From Theocolax elegans (lineage: Eukaryota > Arthropoda > Insecta > Hymenoptera > Cerocephalidae), in NCBI GenBank assembly GCA_026168455.1, contig CM047431.1, positions 6,532,943-6,596,942 of the forward strand: 64,000 nt of DNA, in the 5' to 3' direction. The notes under the pieces were generated by a model that saw nothing but the letters and a program-made list of their open reading frames with translations, ran no database searches and was not told the origin of the DNA. The position numbers were made by a program, and so were the translations under genes. Below, one piece after another: positions 34,129 to 44,658 of this stretch (the first letter of the stretch is position 1; each line of letters starts with the position of its first letter).

Positions 34129-34967
34129 ATTAAAGATATCTCTAGAAAGTTAATAGTACCATTTACTTCTTTTTCATGCGTAAATTGTAATGTACTATGG
34201 TAACTGTTAAAGGTTCTTAACAATAAATCTAATTTATTTTCAGGTATACACATTATAGTGTCATCAACATAACGAAAATAAAATAATGGTTGAAAATCTA
34301 ATTTGTTGATACACTCTTCCTCTAAGTCAGTCATTACTAAATCAGCAAATTAAGGGCTTACTGGTGATCCCATTGGGCTTCCAAAATATTGCTGGTAATA
34401 TTTACCATCCCATTTAAAAAACGTATTATACATTAAAAATGTTACAACATTAATTATTTCACTAAGTGGTATATTATATTTATTTGATATTAAGTGGTAT
34501 CGTTTTCTGATGCTTTTTATTAAAAGTTCAGTAGGTATATTAGTAAACAGTGAAACCACGTCTAAAGAAACTAAAATATAACCAGGTGGTATGTCACAGT
34601 TTGTCACTTTCTTAATTAATTCATGGCTATTTTTTACATATGATTTTGGCTTATTTATGCTACTGCTGATTATATTGTTAATAATCTTCGATAATTTATA
34701 AGTCGGGCTGCCAATACATGATACTATGGGTCTTAATGGTACATTTTTCTTGTGTACTTTCGGTAAGCCATAAATTTTTGGTAAAACTGTATTTGTTAGT
34801 GTAAGTTCATTCTTATGATATTTCTTGTCTAGAAATCCTAATTCATTCCAATTTGTTAATATTTTTTGTGTACTTTTTTGTAATTTGTTTAGTGGATTAA
34901 TATTTTTGGCAACCGGTTTTTATGTGTTCGTATCAGAAATGAGATTTTGCATTTTTGCTATTAACTA
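34129..34967 (-). pseudogene. Penelope-like reverse transcriptase fragment, second copy
   Basis: Duplicate of 31906-32744, with the same nonsense codon and intact YVDD. Its 5' (N-terminal) 95 bp reappear inverted at 37188-37281, on the far side of the DNA transposon. Confidence 0.9.
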
Positions 34968-34999
34968 CACCGGCATACAAAAAAAAAGTGGTCTGTTCA

Positions 35000-36730
35000 A
35001 GCAACCAGACCTATCTATCCTTATGTATTTTGGTGCGGAAGTAGCTAATCAAAATGAAAAGTGGGTACCACAAAAAGTTTGTGATCGATGTAACACAATG
35101 CTAACACAATGGCAAAAGGATAAAAAACATCAAAACTTAAAATTTACAAAACCAATGAAATGGTCCGCTCCAACAAGCCAAAAAGACTGCTACTTCTGTA
35201 TGACCAACACTACTGGTTTTAGCATGACTACTAAATTTAGAATTGTGTATGCAGACGTTTCTTCAGTGAAAAAGCCTGAAAAATAGTAGTAGATGATGAA
35301 AGTGGGACATCCGAATGCATGGATGTAGACACTTCAGGGGTAGCAGTGGAAATGGAAGTTGATGCGTTGTCTGCGGAAGAAACTTCCGAAAGTGAAGAAA
35401 GCTCCGAAGATGAATATTTCCCACATGGAGAAAGAAAAGGTCCTCAAACCTTCAATCAAATGGAGTTGAGTGATCTTATTCGGGATCTAGGACTGCCTAA
35501 AGATGGAGCCGAATATCTAGCCTCGGTACTCAAAAAGATAAATCTGTTGGCTCAAGAAACAACAGCTTCTCTCTATCGAGATAGAAAACAAGGATTTCAA
35601 AAATATTTCACAAAGGACACAAAAAAAGAAAAGTTCTTTAGTACACTGTATAGATGTGAAGGGGTTAGTAATTGAACTAAAACCGAACACTTATAAATAC
35701 GAGGACTGGAGACTTTTCATTGATTCGTCAAAACAAAGTCTTAAAGCTGTTTTACTTCACAACGGAAACAAGTTTGCATCTATTCTCATAGCTCACTCAA
35801 CTAAACTGAAGGGAACTTATGAAAATTTGAGGATAGTATTACAAAAAATAAAGTACTCGAAACACAAATGGAAAGTTTGTGGCGAGCTTAAAATTGCAAC
35901 CATGATATTAAGATAACAATCAGGTTTTACTAAAAATCCCTGCTTGTGTTTGTGGGATAGCAGGGACAGGCAGAATCACTATGTTCAAAAAATATGGTTG
36001 ACTGGAACAGATTTTGAATCAGGATCGAAGAACATTATACGTCCACCATTGATTGACCCATCAAAGTATCTCCTTCCTCCACTTCATATCAAACTTGGTC
36101 TAGTAAAACTGTTTGTTAAAGCTCTGAATAAAGATAGCGATTGTTTCAAGTATTTTGGCAGAAAAGTTTCCCGCAGTAAGCGACGCTAAATTGAAAGAAG
36201 GTGTTTTTGATGGTCCTCAAATTCGTGCTCTATTTGAAGACAACAATTTCAACACAAAAATGACTGCCATTGAGAAAGCTGCATGGCAAAGTTTTAAATC
36301 TGTATATGAGAACTTCTTAGGGAATAAAAAGAGTGAGAACTATGTGGAACTTGTCGAAGAAATGTTGAAAAATTTCAAAAATTTAGGTTGCTTGATGAAC
36401 TATAAAATGCATTTCTTACATTCTCATCTCGACTACTTCCCTTATAATCTTGAAAACTTCAGTGAAAAACAAGGAGAACGATTTTATCAAGATATAAGTG
36501 TAATGGAGACACGATACCAAGGAAAATGAGATGTCAACATGATGTCAGACTTTTGCTGGATGCTTAAAAGAGACACTTTGAGTAACAGCAAAAAAAAAAA
36601 AAAAGAAATCCCTTACATAGGTCATTTAAAGAAAAAAGAGTTCGTTATAAGAGCAAAAGGGAGTAGAGCAAACAGAGTTGACGTTATAAATATAAAGAAA
36701 GGAAAAAAAAACAAAAATCATGATTCTTAA
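35000..36730 (+). pseudogene. transposon-encoded protein, transposase-like, broken into several frames
   Basis: Successive segments in shifting frames form one protein. First comes a Cys pair region (VCDRCNTMLTQWQKDKK, then CYFCMTNTTGF), a possible zinc finger. An acidic Ser/Glu linker follows (EETSESEESSEDEYF), then FNQMELSDLIRDLGLPKDG. Next is a core with WRLFIDSSKQSLKAVLLHNG and KIKYSKHKWKVCGELK. Then CLWDSRDRQNHYVQK, LPPLHIKLGLVKLFVKALNK and FDGPQIRALFEDNNF. Last are MHFLHSHLDYFPYNLENFSE and GERFYQDISVMETRYQGK. I recall the same order in multi-copy uncharacterised proteins of arthropods and cnidarians, probably transposon-borne; no superfamily is assigned. Segments: 34825-35286, 35319-35675, 35656-35916, 35944-36189, 36155-36529, 36539-36730. 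Frameshifts, and a stop after SSVKKPEK, show it is dead. Confidence 0.75.
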
Positions 36731-37121
36731 ATGACACTTACATTTTTTCCTTTCTCACCATATAATGTTACATTTTAAGCGATTTTACAAGATTTTTTGA
36801 CATTTTTTCTAGGTTGGGAGGATATAAAAGTCAACTACTCACCAGATCTCATTTAGACGCCTAAAATTTACGTGAACTATACATGATACATTCACAAAAA
36901 AATGTATTGCAACAAAATTATGCTCATTTTTTCACACTTTCAAATTCAAATTCAGCGCATCAAAATATATAAAAATCGTGTATAATACTCTCATAAAAAA
37001 TTTTTTGTCTTTAACCCACGCACTTAAATACGATTTTCAGTGATTTTTCACAGTTTTTCGCGATTTAAAAAAAATTTTGGGGGTGTTTGAGTAAAACCAA
37101 CCTCGGATTCGGATTTAGCGG
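36731..37121. other. transposon 3' untranslated region
   Basis: AT-rich, T-run-rich sequence between the broken gene and the right terminus. No ORF. Confidence 0.5.
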
Positions 37122-37187
37122 GTCAAAATACATAAGGATAGATAGGTCTGGTTGCTTGAACAGACCACTTTTTTTTGTGTGCCGGTG

Positions 37188-37330
37188 TCGTTAATAGCAA
37201 AAATGCAAAATCTCATTTCTGATACGAACACACACAAACCGGTTGCCAAAAATATTAATCCACAAACAAATTACAAAAAAGTATAGATAGGTCTGGTTGC
37301 TTGAACAGACCACTTTTTTTGTGTGCCAGT
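37188..37330 (+). repeat. inverted Penelope piece plus extra transposon terminus
   Basis: 37188-37281 is the reverse complement of the 5' end of the Penelope fragment at 34870-34967 (AACCGGTTGCCAAAAATATT). It is followed by another terminus copy (37282-37329). The inverted repeat thus extends beyond the transposon end. Confidence 0.7.
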
Positions 37331-37680
37331 GAAATTAAATATGGCCGAAAATATGGCCGCACGGCTTATTTCTCCTTCCCGTATTTGTGCTAATAATAAT
37401 GACTACGACTTAAGTATACACTGAATTTCTTATCATTACGTTACGCTTGATGTTTGCAAATTTATGTTATATAAAAGACTGCTGTTGCTACATATAAAAA
37501 ATTTATGATAAATTAAATTGCTTCACAATTTATTATAAATTCAATTAAAATAATATTAATTAAATGATGAAAATTAATCCCGTTTATCTCAATATCGGTC
37601 AGGGAATGTTAAGACGCTATTTTAGGTTCCGTCGAACATGTTGAATCGATATGAAAAACGACGTTGGGCGCTAATCTAAC
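37331..37680. other. AT-rich spacer, nothing recognised
   Basis: 350 bp with no ORF, no repeat shared elsewhere in the window and no RNA-like structure that I could see. Confidence 0.5.
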
Positions 37681-38962
37681 GGTCACGCTGGGGATTAGGG
37701 CGTGGCGTCAAAGGCAAATCAAACGATAAATAAAAAGAGTAATACAATTTATTTGAACTCTTAAATAAAAAAAAAGTTTGGTCGCCAGCCGCGAATATTT
37801 GCGGCGAATTTATATTAAAATGCTCGGCTGCGGACGACCTGCGGTGGTTTGCTGCGCGAAGGCAAAAGGGGGAGATGGGGGAGAGATGGGAAGCACACTA
37901 ACGAAAAAAAGAGAGACTGCGGAGTACCCGGTACAAGAGTGGACATCCACCTTAGCGACGTGTAGATCGCCTCCTGGTTAGTGACTTGGCGGTGATATCG
38001 GGGATGTATCGGACGATAGCGGTTATAATAGTGTTGCCACGATAGCGTCACGATGAGCTCTCTCGAGCTTCGGCTCGTTTGCTGCTTCGCTGGTCGGGTC
38101 CGACGTGTGCGCAACTCTGCGCTGAGACGTCAGTCGGCCGTCATCATCCCGCGCGCATCGTTCAGTGAGTGCTCCCGACCGTGCTGATTGGTCCTAGGAG
38201 AAGGCTGTTCCTGATGAAACTGTGTTTGAAGTAGCTATTAAATATCGTTCCTTATTATATTGTTTATCGGCTGATTAGTTCCTCTAAGTTACAGGTTTAC
38301 GGAACGGCCGATATCGGATCTTCGCTTTCTCTGTGTGAAGATTCTGTGTTGCTTGAAAAGGTAGTCACAAACTCCTGAAGTAGTGCATTTTATAGTAAAA
38401 TCACTAATATTTGAGTTATGGTAATGTTATGGTTTCCATTGTCAATCCTACCCTTGTCAATCCTTCCCTTGTAGCTGCCAGTGCTTTTATACAGATATAT
38501 GCTTCCTTGTATCTTCCTGGTTAAGGCACCGTCTATTATCTATTATCTATTACAGTTTCTCGGAGTCCTATGGTGCTGTTCAGTGCTGCTGGGAGCCCTA
38601 TGTTGGGGTTCGCTGCTATTGGCATGGCTCCCTGTAGTATGATACGCTGCTGGGAGTTTGCTGCTTTGGTGCTTCCTATCTTCGTGGAGTTTCTCCTCGA
38701 AGTAGTGCGATGCGGCTAATTATTTACGCACCTCCTCAGAGAAGATATAGTACTGCTGCTGCCGAATCTTACACCTGTCATCGCCTTGTTGTTGTACTGC
38801 TCGTGTGCTTAGGAAAATAGTGTTGGATTATTGGGATGGTTATGGTACGCTTAGGTAGGTTTTTAGTGAAGGGATATTGTGTGCTTAGTATTGTGAGGGT
38901 AGGTAGGATAGTTTAGGTTAGGACTCGTTCGCTTAACTTTCAGAGGTGCAAAGTACCTTGTC
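37681..38962 (+). mobile_element. long LTR family, diverged full-length copy
   Basis: Starts GGTCACGCTGGGGATTAGGG and ends ACCTTGTCACA, matching the ends of the copies at 43137-44525 and 47777-49383. No clear target duplication. The first base of the expected TGTCAC is changed. It shares the 28428/30633/31441 fragments' text throughout. No protein-coding capacity. Confidence 0.7.
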
Positions 38963-39364
38963 ACAAGTGTTTCCAGCATTCACACGTACTTATATATTTT
39001 AAAGTGATATTTCTGTAGTTTCAGGTATTTTTAATCCTCTAAAAATCGATACTTTTTAAATTAAAAAAATAGGGTGAAAGTGATCATTTCTTCAAAATTC
39101 TCGACTTAAATTCTGAAAATGTACCCTTGAAGATATCTGCATATTAATTACCAGACCTTTGTGAGCATAAATAATAAAATGGTCTGAATGTAAATTTTGA
39201 ATACAAAAAATGAATAAATTAGATTAATATGTGCCGAAATATATTAATATGTATCGCTTTCTATCTGGAATAAAATCAATCATTTATTACCTCTCGCGGG
39301 TATTGACACTGAATTTGAGTTTGTAAATACTAAAATAATAAGTATAAAATGGAAGTATAATTAC
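38963..39364. other. AT-rich sequence flanking the candidate exon (probable intron)
   Basis: No ORF or shared repeat detected. Lies downstream of the exon in its minus-strand reading direction, so it would be intron if the exon is real. Confidence 0.4.
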
Positions 39365-39592
39365 CTTAAGTGGAGAATTTTTCATCTGGCCATTTGGTCC
39401 TTTTTTAGTTGCGAATTTCGAATTTGTATTAGGATTGGCACTTACTGGAATACTAACAACTGGTAATGAAGAGTGTCGTATTGGCGGTAGCTGAATTTGA
39501 CTACCTTTGCCAACATCATTTGTATTTTTATCTTTAGATAATATTGGAGATTCAGGAACACTTCGTTCATCTTCGTCTAAAGAATGCAGCAG
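39365..39592 (-). CDS. candidate host-gene internal exon (76 codons)
   Basis: On the minus strand a TTTACAG acceptor-like site precedes a 228-nt block that is fully open in one frame. It ends CTTAAG|GTAATTA, a donor-like site. Both borders are phase 0, so it would be a 76-codon cassette. The peptide starts LLHSLDEDERSVPESPI, passes QIQLPPIRHSSLPVVSIPV and ends GPNGQMKNSPLK. It is hydrophilic and rich in Ser, Pro, Asn and Lys, as in disordered regions of large proteins. It resembles none of the transposon proteins here and is not repeated in the window. The frame also stays open beyond both borders, so the splice assignment is not forced. I do not recognise the gene. Confidence 0.45.
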
Positions 39593-40039
39593 CTGTAAAT
39601 TTGTTAATTAAAAACTTAATGTAGATAAACTAATTAGGGATATCGACAGAAATAGAAATAGATATCTAGCGAGGACGTGCTGTATGTCAATATTCGGTTT
39701 ATTACTAATTGACTGAAAACGTTATATTCGCTAAATATAATGCAGGATGATATAAATGTCCTAATTAGGATATATTGATGGTTTTAACAGTCTTATCAGG
39801 CGCTATATAAAGTTATACAGAAAAATATAGAATATCCCTTAGCGAGAATAAGAGTAAAAAATTATACAAATATAAATAACTATATTAGATATAATTACAC
39901 AGGCTCAAAACAAAGTACCCTGTGTGGTAGACTACTTGAAATAAATAATGTTTGGTCGACTGATTTAGATTATTTAAAACATATGCTGTTGGTTCTATTT
40001 CTAATTGCATTTCAAAATTGACAAATAATTATATTCTAA
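39593..40039. other. AT-rich sequence between exon candidate and Penelope
   Basis: No supported ORF. The right part may hold the eroded N-terminal region of the Penelope element that becomes recognisable after 40040. Confidence 0.4.
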
Positions 40040-41060
40040 CAACGATTAAAAATATTGAATGCACTTTGATAAAAGTGTAATACAGAAACTAACAATGAAA
40101 TTAGGGATCACTGTAAACAACAAAAATTGGTAACAAAGAAGTCTCCTCACGTAACATATAATAAACGAGAATTTAAAAATAATCTGAGTAAAACTAAATC
40201 TTTTTTGAAAGAAAACTTTAATATATTTTTTACGCATGCTGATAAAGGCAGCCTAACAGTTTGTTTAAATAAAATTGAATATATAGAAAAAATGAATGTC
40301 TTTGTATTAGATAACAATACATACGTGTTGGTAAAAACGAATCCTTTAAATAAACTATAGCCAGACGTTTATTCAATTCTAAAATATCTTAATTATAACA
40401 AATTTTTAAATAAAGAATACCATAAAAAATAATTAACCCAAACTAATACGACATTAGCAGAACTAAATCAATTACCAAAAATACACAAAAATTATTTTCC
40501 ACTCTGACCAATAATTTCGACAATTCATAGTCCAACACACTATTTAGCAAAAATAATTTATAACGATCTCAAACGAGGAATACCAGTTCCAAAATCACAC
40601 ATAAATAATAGCTTTGATTTAAAAGAAAAGCTTGTAAATATATATGTACCACCGGGTTATGTCTTGATATCATTAGACGTCAGTTCTTTGTTTACAAACA
40701 TTCCAAGTAATGAGGTTCTTAATAAAAATATACATATTATTATTTATTACATATTATTACATTTATTACATTTATTACATATTATTAGATATTACATATT
40801 ATACACATATAGAGGTTCTTAATAGTTTAGGTAAGCACTTTATTCATATTCATAACAAAAATAAAATCCCATTTCATAATATTTGCAAAAATATAGAATT
40901 TTTATTTAGTAATGTTTATTTTAGTTTTAATGATGCCATTTACAAACGTATATTCGGATCCCCAATGAGATCTCCTACTTCACCATTATTTGCGAATTTA
41001 GTAAAGGTCGATCTCGAGACACAATGTTTAAAATAATTACAAAATAAACAAAGGAAGATG
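40040..41060 (+). pseudogene. Penelope-like element, N-terminal and RT half (split element, part 1)
   Basis: Plus-strand frames read KREFKNNLSKTKSFLK, ADKGSLTVCLNKIEYIEKMN, TTLAELNQLPKIHKNYFPL, VPPGYVLISLDVSSLFTNIP, FGSPMRSPTSPLFANLV and KMFFYRF. Several stops (after NPLNKL, HKK, FPL and QCLK) and frameshifts show it is dead. An AT-rich insertion sits at 40725-40811 between two copies of GAGGTTCTTAATA. The sequence breaks just before the RT catalytic motif and resumes at about 59205. Confidence 0.85.
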
Positions 41061-42765
41061 TTTTTTTATCGATTTATGGTAAACAAAACAAGTAATTATT
41101 TAATTGGCGACGTCCCGATGGAAGTCCTTTATCCTCCTCAGGCTATACATTTATTAAAACAATTATTTTTTACAACATTCTACACTTTTGTATTTACATA
41201 CATATAGAATTACTTACTAGTTAGTCAATTATTGCTTCATATTTGGCATTAGGTATATTTCTATAGTATCTCTAATGTATTGCTCTATAATTAAAAACAA
41301 AAGCAGTAGCACAACAAATATTCTTATGTTAAATTTGCACAAGGATTAAGGTTATGTTAGTTACTATACCTTTTTTTACTGAATGCTTCATATATAACAT
41401 CAAATTTTTTAACTTAATAAATGTATAAATAAATAAGTAATTTAATACATCACATATAACAGTAATTAAGCAAAAAGCATTCAATGATAAAATATTTAAT
41501 AAAAATAAAATTTGCTAGTCATATCACAGACGGTCTAGTAAAGCTATGTAATTCAAATTTTCGAGACACGTCATTATACGTCTGTTTTATACGTCACCTT
41601 GACGGTACAGATGACATGCATATCAAGAAAATTTGAATATTAATCTATGTATTATATTTACAATCTGTCATAGTTTGATTGCCGTGCGGACGTTGTAGCG
41701 GGGGTTACCTGTCCGCTCTATCAAATCTGTTAATTGTTAGTCTAAAATCGAGGTCCGGTTTCGGATAACAACCAGGTAAAATTCAAATCTGAAATTGACC
41801 GCGAAATAGGGATATCGCGTCGATTACTTGTCAATTAAAAATAATACGTGGATTAAAATTCAATTACCGGATTGAATTTGTATTAATAAAATGAATTTAT
41901 TGAAATAAATATAAAAAAATAAAGATCAAATATAGTATCTATTTGTCGCCGAGGTCTACGCTTTAAGATACAAGTTGGTAAACGGCCGACTTGTAGAGAG
42001 AGGGGGAAAATATCGCGAACTAAAATAGTATACATAGTCAACGGGACTGGTATAGCGCAATAAATTAGCTAATTATTAGCGATTAAAACACGGTCGCGTG
42101 ATGTGATATCACTTTTTTATTAGCTGCTGTAATCGTTAGTAAATAACGATCAGCCGATCAGTCTCTCTCACTTTCTCTCTCTCTCTCTCTCTCTCTCGTT
42201 GCGGTATAGGACGAGTTGTACGGTCGCTTGTGCCCCAAGATTGCGTGAGTGCAGGTCGCGCGAAGCCGATTTCGCTCGTGTGGCCACGACGTACCGAACT
42301 GAATCGAATTTCTTCGGCCCGAGCCGATGCGAACATTACGATACTGTTCGCTCGCGTTGCTCGAATTCGTCAAATGGTAAGGTAAACAATACCTTACCGT
42401 TACAAACCACTAAAAAAAATTTAAAAACTGCGACAATAAAATTTAAAAATTTTTTTTAATAATGCTCGTCAAAATCACAAATTTTCGACAAAATCTAGAT
42501 TTGTGAAATTGTCAACGATTGTCTTCAATTTTCTCAAATTTAAGTAATATTTATCAATTTATCAATTTGTAACTCCCGGTCAATTGCTGTTCAAAATTCG
42601 TAAAAATTAATAATAACTCAATCGATATTTATTGTCACCCTTTTCTATTATATTCATCATATAGATATTAAGTTTTCAAGCTTGATAAATTGAAATATTC
42701 CAGTGAAGTTTTTATAGAATTAAGTTTGTAGCAAGTGATGACCATCTGCAGATAATTAGCTTACA
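41045..42765 (+). repeat. left arm of large inverted repeat
   Basis: Reverse complement of 57990-59198, checked in several blocks: AAAGGAAGAT start, GTAATTATTTAATTGGCGAC, the block around 41240-41640, and AACTTAATTC text near 42700. It contains a 739-bp extra segment (41666-42404) absent from the right arm. The arms border about 18 kb inserted into Penelope. Confidence 0.75.
41666..42404 (+). mobile_element. probable solo LTR
   Basis: A GC-richer 739-bp segment beginning TGTCATAGTTTG and ending CCTTACCGTTACA, present in the left arm of the inverted repeat but not in the right arm. Flanks AATC and AACC could be a 4-bp target duplication with one change. No coding capacity; contains a (CT)n run. 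Its right end resembles the gypsy LTR end (CCGTTACA). Confidence 0.5.
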
Positions 42766-43136
42766 TTTTTAAATTATATTCAAAGAAGAAAAGAACTGTT
42801 ACAATTTGCAACGCAATTTGACTTGGTTAATAATGCCTTTGTAAAATTGGCTAAGGTTTTTCGTGTCATTTTTAACATTAATTGCATTTTTTCTAATTTA
42901 ATGTGTGCCATTTCTGATATCAGTCGTTTTTCCTAAATCTTCTTTCGACCTAATATTTCTATATTATTAAAATTAAAGATATGGTCATATTTTGTTGTGT
43001 GATCGTTAATAACATACTGTAAAATATAACTTCTAAAATCAACATTAAAATAATCAAAGAATTTTTATTAGATAATCAGTATCCAATTAAGTTTATTAAT
43101 CATAATGTAAGAAAAAGAATGGAAAAGATTAAATAC
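42766..43136. other. AT-rich interior of the inverted-repeat element
   Basis: No ORF, no repeat shared within the window. Interior DNA between the left arm and the solo LTR. Confidence 0.4.
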
Positions 43137-44525
43137 TGTATGCTGCACTGGGGCTCAGGGTGCAGGTTAATAATTAATTGTGGTAAATAAATTAAAAAGA
43201 TGTTTACTCTACACAGATAAAATAATTAATGGGTGGGCGCCAGCCGCGTTAATACGCGACAAATAATCAGATAACTTGTGGGTTATTGTTAATTATTGGA
43301 GCTTTACTCCGCTGCTATTATCCCGGTTCGCTGTAGGGGAAGGGAAGGGGAAGGATGGGACCAGGATCTCGCACACACTAGCACGGGAACTCAGCGGTAC
43401 CATACGCTGCGAGAGTGAGTTATTCACCAACCTATATCGAGGAAATCGGCACTCGTCCCTCAATGGCGATATCACTCTCTCTCTCTCTCTTTCGCACTCA
43501 ATCACTCGTTGGCTAGTAGCTGCTGCTAAATCACTCGAGAAGTCATCGAGTCGACCGACCGTAGAGTTCTGGCTCTCGGCGCTCTCGAGAGCCGTGATCG
43601 TACCGCGCGCCTGCGCAGTACGTACTTTGCTTGTGGAACATCGATCTCGCATCGAGCGCGCAAGTCGAATACCGCTGTATTCAGGCTGTAGCGGTGCGCA
43701 TCTGCTGTATGGTGTGTGGTGACCTAGTGCTTTTTACGTCTCGATGCGGTATAACTTCCTCCCAGGTAACTATTAAATCGTTCCTTCTTGCGTTCTTCAA
43801 CTAATTTGTACGGTGTGAGTTTCAGGCACGAAACTCACCCGCCGCCGCATTGCTGCTCGGAGCCGCCTTGATCCTCTCTTCTCGACGACGTCGACCTCCG
43901 CATATAGCTCTCCTTCTACAGCTCCAGGTAAATACCTTGTCATGGAGATTACCCAAGTATGCGTATTCATGTGCTATTTTAAGAGGTCTGCTATACACGT
44001 TGTTTACGTATAGCAACCTAACCTCTTTCTGCCCTATACTGTTTCTTGTACAGCTGTAGTGTTTACATACAGCTGTACATGTATTTTCTTACTCCACGTC
44101 CTCTACGTACTGCTGCATATATTCTTTCTTGCTCATTGTCCCCTTAATACGTATCTGCATTAATTATATTGCTCGGTTACAGCTGCTTGCTGGTTGGTGT
44201 TAGAGGCTCCATTTCTTACAGCCTGGATATTGCTTCTTCGCCTTGACTGTAGTACTGTGGAGCTAAGCAGGGTCAGACATTGCTGTGTCAGACCCGGAGA
44301 AGCCTACCTGATGTCCTAAGCTCGCCCATGGCCTTCAACATCAGGACCATACTCGTGCTTCGCCTTTATGTGTGCTGTGTTTGGGATAGGGTTTTAGTCT
44401 GTGAGGGTAGGTAGAGATTATTTAGAGTGCGGGCAGGTAGGTGTAGAGAGAGATATATGGGTAGGTAGGTGTTCGTTATGGATTCGATAGCTTGTTACTT
44501 GACATGTGCAAAGCACAGTGTCACA
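43137..44525 (+). mobile_element. solo LTR of the long LTR family (TSD ATAC)
   Basis: Begins TGTATGCTGCACTGGGG, ends CACAGTGTCACA. 1389 bp, flanked by ATAC at 43133-43136 and 44526-44529. TG...CA ends plus a 4-bp duplication and no internal region indicate a solo LTR. It contains intron-like GTAACTATTAAAT...TTTCAG (43766-43825) and further CAGGTAAATACC-type sites. Open frames inside are not conserved between copies. Confidence 0.75.
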
Positions 44526-44529
44526 ATAC

Positions 44530-44658
44530 AATACATCTGATTAGAATGATATTCAACAAAATAAACAAAACAAATATTTAGCAATCTTAAGTGTCCCTTA
44601 TATTCCGAAATTTTATAATAATATATCTGGTTTTATGGTATTATATATATATATATAT
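44530..44658. other. AT-rich spacer ending in (TA)n target of the gypsy element
   Basis: Short interior stretch of the inverted-repeat element, ending in a TA run that continues after 56739. Confidence 0.6.

Larger units (their letters stand above)
31177..35632 (+). repeat. tandem duplication D (units 31177-33407 and 33408-35632)
   Basis: Two units of about 2.2 kb joined at AAAGAAA/ACCGTTACAGAGC. They differ mainly in homopolymer lengths (for example ATTTTTTC versus ATTTTTC, CTCAAAAATC versus CTCAAAATC). Each contains LTR, Penelope RT and the 5' part of the DNA transposon. Confidence 0.9.
34968..37187 (+). mobile_element. cut-and-paste DNA transposon, terminal inverted repeats of about 60 bp
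   Basis: Left terminus CACCGGCATACAAAA...GTGGTCTGTTCAAGCAACCAG (34968-35031) is matched in reverse at 37122-37187 (CTGGTTGCTTGAACAGACCAC...GTGTGCCGGTG). Between them lies the decayed gene at 35000-36730. A second copy of the right terminus follows at 37282-37329. The superfamily cannot be named from the termini alone. Confidence 0.7.

Noticed and set aside
37778..38114. Short frames on both strands in the long LTR copy
   Set aside because: Differ from frames in other copies of the same LTR; not conserved.
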